A stretch of 15,694 nt of DNA from Acanthaster planci (taxonomy: Eukaryota > Echinodermata > Asteroidea > Valvatida > Acanthasteridae). The first letter of the stretch is position 1; each line of letters begins with the position of its first letter. This document shows positions 9,640-15,694 of this stretch, in pieces. The translations under genes and the position numbers were made by a program. Location of the stretch: contig NW_019091418.1 in NCBI RefSeq assembly GCF_001949145.1, positions 791,030 to 806,723 on the forward strand, written 5' to 3'. The notes under the pieces were generated by a model that made no database searches, was not told where the DNA came from, and saw nothing but the letters and a program-made list of their open reading frames with translations.

Positions 9640-10607
9640 CTGGGATAGAAACGACAAGAAAGAAAGTGAGAATCGTGGAATTCGGATAGACGCACGCATT
9701 ATGGACACCTACCGGACTTACTGGGTAACCAAATATGAGCAACAAGTGCCAGTATGGTTTTGCCGACAAGAGAAAAGTTCGGGTGGAAAGAAGCCGTGCG
9801 ACTTACTGAGATACGAGAACACTGGTCACATTTATTCTGTGTGTATGGCAGGCGTATAACATGTATGTTTGTGTAAAAAGAGAGAAACTGGCTGGGATGG
9901 GTGACCCTCCATGAAGGACAGTTTAAATAAACAAAATAAACACAGATACCATTACTGGGACAAACTGAAAACTGTTCTTCATATAAATCAGCAATTATGA
10001 TGGGTCTCTCCATGAGGTACATGTACCTCTAGGGGTACTTTTTAAAAAACATTTTGAACACTGGATAAAACTTTTGCAGTGCCCTTGTTGCAGGTGCATC
10101 AGTTTGTAATTAGTTTTCAAAGCACACACAGTATCACACTGGATAACTTCAAAATCCTCTGAACCATTCCACATGTACATGTAACTGACCCAAACTAGCA
10201 GAGTATCACGGTTATTTGATGAAATGGTTAAAAGTAATGAATAATTTTGGTTTTTGCTGCATCTAATGACTGTGTTCTTTATGACAGTCTACAAATGTTG
10301 CCATGTATCCATGATTTCTATAGGCAAAGAGGTATCAAATCCCTACATCGCACACACAAGTTGGGTATGTCAGCATTATGTAGAACTGTGACCTCTTATC
10401 TACATGTGAAGAACAATACGCAAAGCGTAACCCAACCTCATTGACTGGTCCTAACATGCCTAAGGCAGGGTAAATTGTGTTGCACTTGCAATGAACAGTA
10501 AAACTTTGTGGAATTGACGACAGAAGGCCAATCATCCAACCTTACATTCAACCAAATGCATCAATTACATGTACATTCACCTGTTATCAGGAGGCCTGTT
10601 TACTTAC
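9640..10607. other. Intron between exons 5 and 6, copy B
   Basis: 968 bp, almost the same as 8411-9365. No gene was recognised. A plus-strand frame at 9530-9859 overlaps exon 6 antisense and is judged spurious. Confidence 0.8.
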
Positions 10608-10679
10608 TTGCGATGTATAGCGATGCAAAAAACATCAGGCCAAACAAGATCAGGAACACAATGTCGGTTTGGAGAATTC
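10608..10679 (-). CDS. TMEM145: TMEM145-like exon 5, copy B: first transmembrane helix
   Basis: 72 bp, phase 1 in and phase 1 out, acceptor TTTTTAAG, donor GTAAGTAA. After completing the split glycine it encodes ILQTDIVFLILFGLMFFASL followed by YIA. This corresponds to the vertebrate GILETDVTFLL first helix. It lies nearest exon 4, so in linear order it is the first copy used. Confidence 0.88.
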
Positions 10680-11708
10680 CTTAAAAACACAAGAAAAAAT
10701 AAAATGCTGCAGATATCANCAAAAAATATCAGAAAACAGTCCTTGTACATAATGTACCTGTACATGTATGCGTACAGCAATCCCCACGTGCATCGTGATG
10801 TTAGTGCAAAGGCATTTCTTGTTCAGTTTCAACCTGTTACGAATTGTGAATTACAATGTAACTTGTGACTGAGTAATCAAGCTCTGCTCCTCATATCTCA
10901 TCAATAAATTCAATCTCAAATTGCTATGCTGAGAAATGAGCTTAGAAACATGTCCCACTCAGGAAATGAATGTTTAACCCTAACCCTGCCAGACGTAGCA
11001 CAGTGCATCAGGTGAAAAGTCTAATGCACTTTGATGGGCTGGGCAATCAACAGCAGCCCAACAAACTGGCCATGTTGAGACAATGGGAGCTGCATGTACA
11101 TGTAGTCCCATTGAACAATGCCGCTGTTGGATCTTGTGGTGACTGGCAACCACAGACTCCCAGGCCGGTTGGCCTTGGGAAAATTGACCTGCTGCATCTT
11201 GTTGATATTTTGGGCAGGAAATCCACTTTGACAAAAGGTGCAGTCTGATGTGTCTGGCAAGGTTTCCAGCCAAGTACCCTTGGAGGGTTTAAATGAGGAA
11301 AACCGTGGATTTGAGGAAAACTTTCAGACCTGAAGAGCAGCCTGCCCTATATTCACCAGACATTTGCTCAATCACAATGTATTTCAAAAGATACTTTCCA
11401 AACACTCATGAACCCGTGAGTGGATGTGGTGTTAAAGAGTGCAGAAGTCAACACACCACAAATATGCATTTTAGTTATTCTATTTCATTATTTTTTCTGT
11501 ATGTAAAATGCATTAGTACGATAACCGGCACGTGAACCAACAAGCACATGTACTCCATTAGTTGAACTATACATATACTTCCAGGTTCATATAACTTCAA
11601 GATTCGGTACTCTCATCACCAAAGAAATGTTGTTTCTACCCACGTCAAAACACATTATGGCTTATTCCCGCTTGGAGCAGGAGCCTGCCAGCCTGTAGGC
11701 ATGCTTAC
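10680..11708. other. Intron between exon 4 and the first copy of exon 5
   Basis: 1029 bp. It contains one undetermined base at 10719 at the edge of the tandem duplication, and a hairpin at 11081-11113. The stretch around 10990-11270 is higher in GC and open on both strands (92 to 97 codons), but I see no known protein or family motif; it may be an old repeat. Confidence 0.7.
11081..11113. repeat. Near-perfect 33-bp palindrome
   Basis: The arm CAATGGGAGCTGCATGT pairs with ACATGTAGTCCCATTG; one mismatch and a one-base bulge separate it from perfect symmetry. The centre is the common TACATGTA-type motif, here flanked by a specific 8-bp arm (CAATGGGA/TCCCATTG). Confidence 0.65.
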
Positions 11709-11787
11709 CAAATTGATCCGCAGAAAAATGCTTAGTCCAATAATCATCCCCATTTGTAAAGGTCATCTTGTACTTCAGGTACAGGCC
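11709..11787 (-). CDS. TMEM145: TMEM145-like exon 4: last part of the lumenal domain
   Basis: 79 bp: 26 codons plus the first base of a glycine codon (phase 0 in, phase 1 out). It encodes GLYLKYKMTFTNG, then YWTKHFSADQF, matching the vertebrate L-Y-M-LTNG and FWTRHFSADEFG. The donor is GTAAGCAT. The next exon begins GA, which completes the conserved glycine before ILQTD. Confidence 0.92.
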
Positions 11788-12735
<948 letters not shown>

Positions 12736-13439
12736 CTATTCAAAGATGCAACACAACCTAAACCCAAAGCCGTGACTGCCATGACTGAACAGGTAAACAC
12801 ACGATAGCACAAACAGCCAACTCTTATTCAAACACAACACAGCGCACTATTAATTACAGATACCGGTTCATGTAAGAGCGAATGCTGAGAATCTCAATTT
12901 CTTGAATTCGTGTTTACTTTGTACATACATGTTGGACAGTCTCTGTCATAACAAAGTAATGCGTCGGGTCCCTTTAATGTTGTTACAACAAGCACTAACT
13001 GTACACACTTTAAACTTGTTTACCAAAATGTAGAATATACGGTACTTTGCAGCAGCAGAACATGACAGAGGTTGGAAAGACGTACATGTACATGTACAGT
13101 AGTGATCAGCATTTACTAGTCTGGCTCCACATTACTGCTCAAAGGTTAGCAGGTTAGAGTACACCTTTAAGTCCAGGAAAAGTTGTCATTTAACAACCTG
13201 CAAAAGTGTTTCCATAATAAGTATTTTTCCCCATGAAATTCCTAAAAGTGCAATTTTGTTTTATAAATTTCACAACCTTGGGTATACACGTACGAATGCA
13301 ATTTGGATAAAAATACAGGAGTACGGGGTATACGTGTACATGTCAAATGTGAGATGAACTATGGAAAATGTCAGCAACGAAAGAGTTCAAAATTTGTATT
13401 GTAATGCAGTAAATGCAGGAAGATTTGAAAGCTCACATA

Positions 13440-13600
13440 AAGTACACTGTACAAGTACCTGTACATTTTTACACTGTACTTTGTACATGTAAAGTACTGC
13501 CAACAGTACACGAATTATAATCAATGGTAACCAATGGATACCAGTAATGTATGTAATTACTGTGGCATACCGGTACATGTACCCGGTACATGTAACTTTT
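13440..13600. repeat. Cluster of GTAC/ACATGT palindromes
   Basis: GTACACTGTACAAGTACCTG is followed by further TGTAC, TACATGTA and ACCGGTACATGTACCCGGT units over about 160 bp. The motifs are self-complementary and irregularly spaced, so this is not a simple microsatellite. The same motif family recurs across the introns of the window. Confidence 0.6.
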
Positions 13601-14587
13601 ATTCCAGAGGGAAACAATTAGGGCAGGGTCGTAAATTTTGCAACTCTCGCTACGAACAGGTCTACATAATTAACAAACAGTTACCGTATCTCTAGCAGCC
13701 TAAACATCCTTTCTCGCGCATCCATAAATCTTTGCCCGTAATTCAAGTAATTACCACTTGTTATTAATTTATCAATCCAATAAGCCACAGTCTTTGAAAC
13801 CACACAGTCAAACAGTCACAGCACGGCACGCCAGGCCCTGACAGGCCTGCCTGACCTGTTTTGTGTATAAAATACATATACATACATGTACACACATGTA
13901 CATGCACATACACACATTAGTACATAATTGTACAATGTACGTAGGCCTCCTGGTACATTTTCCAAAGTAATTGGTAGAACATACACTGTACATGCACGTG
14001 TACAAAAACCATTCAAGTGATCATGTTGGGGACAGGAATGCACAAAGTCTTTTTTGTGTACATGTATTTGCACCATACATGTAGCATCAGCCCATAGGCC
14101 CTAGGTGATGTAAAAGAAGCAGCGTTATGAAATTTTTATGACAACACTTCAGAAGAGCAGTTCATCACGTACATGTAGGCCTACCCATAATAAATCAGTT
14201 TTACACAATCATACATGTAGCTTCTTTTTCTAAACTACAGGTAAGTTATTGTTGTGTTAAAGAAATTATTCCTGAATGTAAATGAAGCATCCAAAAAATT
14301 AAACTTGGTGGGAGACAAGCCAAGTTTGGTGGGCTCCCATGCTACTTCTACTGTATACCGGTATATATCGGTACCGATGTACATGTACATGCATGTACAT
14401 ACAGTACATGTACTATACATGAATGTGAACTCAAGAACACCATACTACGGTACAGGTACATGGAACTTGTAATAAAACAAACTCACACAGGTGTGTATTT
14501 GCCTGCAACTGGGGACCCCCTATTGTTCCCCTTTTGTTTGTACTTTAACTTTTTTAGAAGACCACCCATATGTTTTGTACACAGTTG

Positions 14588-14652
14588 TCAATCGGGGACC
14601 CTGTGTCAATCGGGGACCTTATTGTCCGCTATTGTTCAGGGTCCCCAATTGA
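14588..14652. repeat. Inverted repeat with 16-bp arms
   Basis: TCAATCGGGGACCCTG at 14588-14603 is matched by its reverse complement at 14637-14652 with one mismatch, with a 33-bp loop. The loop holds a second direct copy of TCAATCGGGGACC starting at 14607. A related GGGGACC occurs near 14511. This may be the remnant of a small mobile element; no target-site duplication was identified. Confidence 0.6.
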
Positions 14653-14837
14653 ATGCAGAAACAAACTCACACACCCAATGCACGAATGCACAGGTGCATA
14701 TGCACAGTGGGTACTTTTTATTTTGTTACATTTCTCCCTTTCCTCCTTAACATTTTTAGAAAGGACACGACCAATAAGAGAATATGCAAATTCCAATCCC
14801 ATGACAACAGGAAGGGATGGGCCGGCAAGGAACTCAC

Positions 14838-14924
14838 CTTCAATTCGACGGACTCAGTGGGATAAACTGATGGCCACTGGTCTGGTTCATCATAGTACAA
14901 AATGAGGTTCTGTGTAGCAAGGGA
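14838..14924 (-). CDS. TMEM145: TMEM145-like exon 2: lumenal domain, QNLILYYDEPDQWPSVY segment
   Basis: 29 codons, phase 0 at both ends, acceptor ATGCAG, donor GTGAGTT. It matches the vertebrate segment QN-LLYFDDP-QWP-VY. Where I recall two adjacent cysteines just before QN in the human protein, this sequence has Ala-Thr, so that cysteine pair seems absent. The exon ends in ESVELK and joins directly to TCLEKES of the next exon. Confidence 0.88.
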
Positions 14925-15277
14925 CTGCATCACAGAGGGAGCAAAAGAAGATATACTGACATGACTGACTGCACAGAATGTATGCATGAAGTGTCCCACA
15001 AGCTGTTAAGATGCACTGTACACATGCGCATGTAGAGCCTCAATGATCAGTCATGAATATAAACACCAATACATACATGTAAAAAAATTAGTCCAACTCT
15101 GTACTCATGTATACATGTACACGTTCGTGTCTGTTGTATGCTTTATAGCAAGTCAAGATTTACGGAATTATTTTGACTAATTTACATGTACATTACTTTT
15201 TACCTACATGTACATTGTCAATGTATACAAAATTTGTAATTTTAAACTTCTGGTTTATCAATCTGATTGTGGCTTAC
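14925..15277. other. Intron between visible exons 1 and 2
   Basis: 353 bp. It holds several ACATGTA-type palindromes (about 15076, 15112, 15184 and 15205) and otherwise nothing recognised. The 3' splice site is pyrimidine-rich and ends GATGCAG. Confidence 0.8.
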
Positions 15278-15352
15278 CTTTGGGTATTCCACTTCAAATC
15301 GAAGTCTCCCGATATCAGACAGGAAACAAAACCGGGCCAGAAAGATCCAATT
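15278..15352 (-). CDS. TMEM145: TMEM145-like exon 1 of those visible: start of the lumenal domain
   Basis: 25 codons, phase 0 at both ends, donor GTAAGCC at 15277-15271. It encodes NWIFLARFCFLSDIGRLRFE followed by VEYPK. The FLxRFCFLSD-GRL-F core is the mature N-terminus of TMEM145 proteins and carries the first conserved cysteine (residue 9). The upstream exon should end in phase 0 and contribute a signal peptide and a few residues. Confidence 0.9.
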
Positions 15353-15694
15353 CTGTCAGCAAAAATAAAAGTCCAAAATGAAATGAATCCGAACCACTTC
15401 CAGATGGTGTGATTTGAGTTGAACATTTCCAAGGTACTTCGGAGAAAAGTTCCCTCTGGCTGAATCAAATGTCCTACGAGAGTTATCATAAGGCACTGGT
15501 ACCTATGTGTATACATTGCAGCTCTAAAATTTTTACACAGTCATGACAGTAGTTTTTTGACCAGAGACCTAGTGTACTATATGTTGACAATGTCGATATC
15601 GTTCTAGTGGGCCAGCTGGAGGGTAGGTCCACTGATGGCCAATTGGCCTGGTGCACGCATAGTGTTCTGGTGTTACATGTATGTGTAAGGACAC
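15353..15694. other. Upstream intron sequence; first coding exon not seen
   Basis: The acceptor of the first visible exon reads GCTGACAG at 15353-15360 on the minus strand, preceded by a T-rich tract, so this stretch is intron at least near the exon. I looked for a signal-peptide exon on the minus strand and found none. A methionine-initiated frame running from 15516 into the exon region is not in the frame of the conserved protein. The start codon and promoter therefore probably lie beyond the window edge. Confidence 0.6.

Larger units (their letters stand above)
9487..10717. repeat. Tandem duplication, copy B (carries exons 5 and 6)
   Basis: This direct repeat aligns with 8258-9475 throughout. 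The offset is 1229 bp at the left end and 1242 bp at the right end because of small insertions, including about 13 bp of extra sequence near 10019-10031 and CATGCC-like bases near 10455. I judge identity to be about 97% by eye, with exon 6 identical and exon 5 differing by one synonymous change. A single N follows at 10719, where the similarity stops. Confidence 0.93.

Noticed and set aside
10976-10987. TAACCCTAACCCTG resembling telomeric repeat.
   Set aside because: Fewer than three units; common by chance and not at a junction.
10970-11273. Overlapping frames of about 92 and 97 codons on opposite strands.
   Set aside because: Open on both strands because of a GC-richer stretch; no domain, signal peptide or splice pattern supports either.
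13808-14076. Overlapping Cys/Met/Tyr/Val-rich minus-strand frames resembling small cysteine-rich peptides.
   Set aside because: They are translations of the ACATGTAC-type repeat; the apparent cysteine pattern is due to the repeated ACATG/TGTAC words.

Overview
The window is animal nuclear DNA carrying one recognisable gene on the minus strand: most of a TMEM145 homologue (GOST / GPR180-TMEM145 seven-transmembrane family). Eleven distinct coding exons can be placed from 15352 down to 2445. All have GT-AG introns, the reading phases agree at every junction, and the joined coding part is 1398 bp (466 codons). The exon containing the start codon and signal peptide was not found and probably lies beyond 15694. 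The coding end is unsettled: the last exon has a perfect donor at 2444, but reading through it meets a stop two codons later. The spliceosomal introns, a tRNA-type SINE, MITEs and very frequent ACATGTAC-type palindromes suggest a marine invertebrate. Amphioxus (Branchiostoma) is my best guess; a hemichordate, echinoderm or mollusc is possible. The species call is inference.

Layout, in transcription order (high to low coordinates). Exons at 15278-15352, 14838-14924 and 12460-12684 encode the lumenal/extracellular domain. Exon 11709-11787 leads into the membrane. A two-exon module for TM1 and the TM1-TM2 loop is present twice, at 10608-10679 plus 9571-9639 and again at 9366-9437 plus 8342-8410. 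Exons 7443-7602, 6372-6465, 5343-5515 and 4017-4137 supply TM2 to TM7. Exon 2445-2687 supplies the cytoplasmic tail. The remaining 2.4 kb (1-2444) is either a 3' intron or the 3' flank and holds no recognised gene.

The most unusual structure is the roughly 1.22 kb direct tandem duplication (8258-9475 and 9487-10717, about 97% alike by eye). Each copy carries the same two exons, both of phase 1-1, and each copy ends next to a single undetermined base (9477, 10719). It is either a recent intragenic duplication that keeps the frame open or, perhaps more likely, two haplotypes joined head to tail in the assembly.

The introns hold a hAT-like MITE with an 8-bp target duplication (6496-6978), a 154-bp MITE with perfect 10-bp inverted ends (2256-2409), a minus-strand tRNA-derived SINE (about 5660-5888), a 78-bp tandem duplication next to a splice donor (6200-6355), a three-copy repeat of about 114 bp (3498-3838) and several hairpins. 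I found no RNA gene, CRISPR array or convincing second protein gene. No wholly new biological system is supported.
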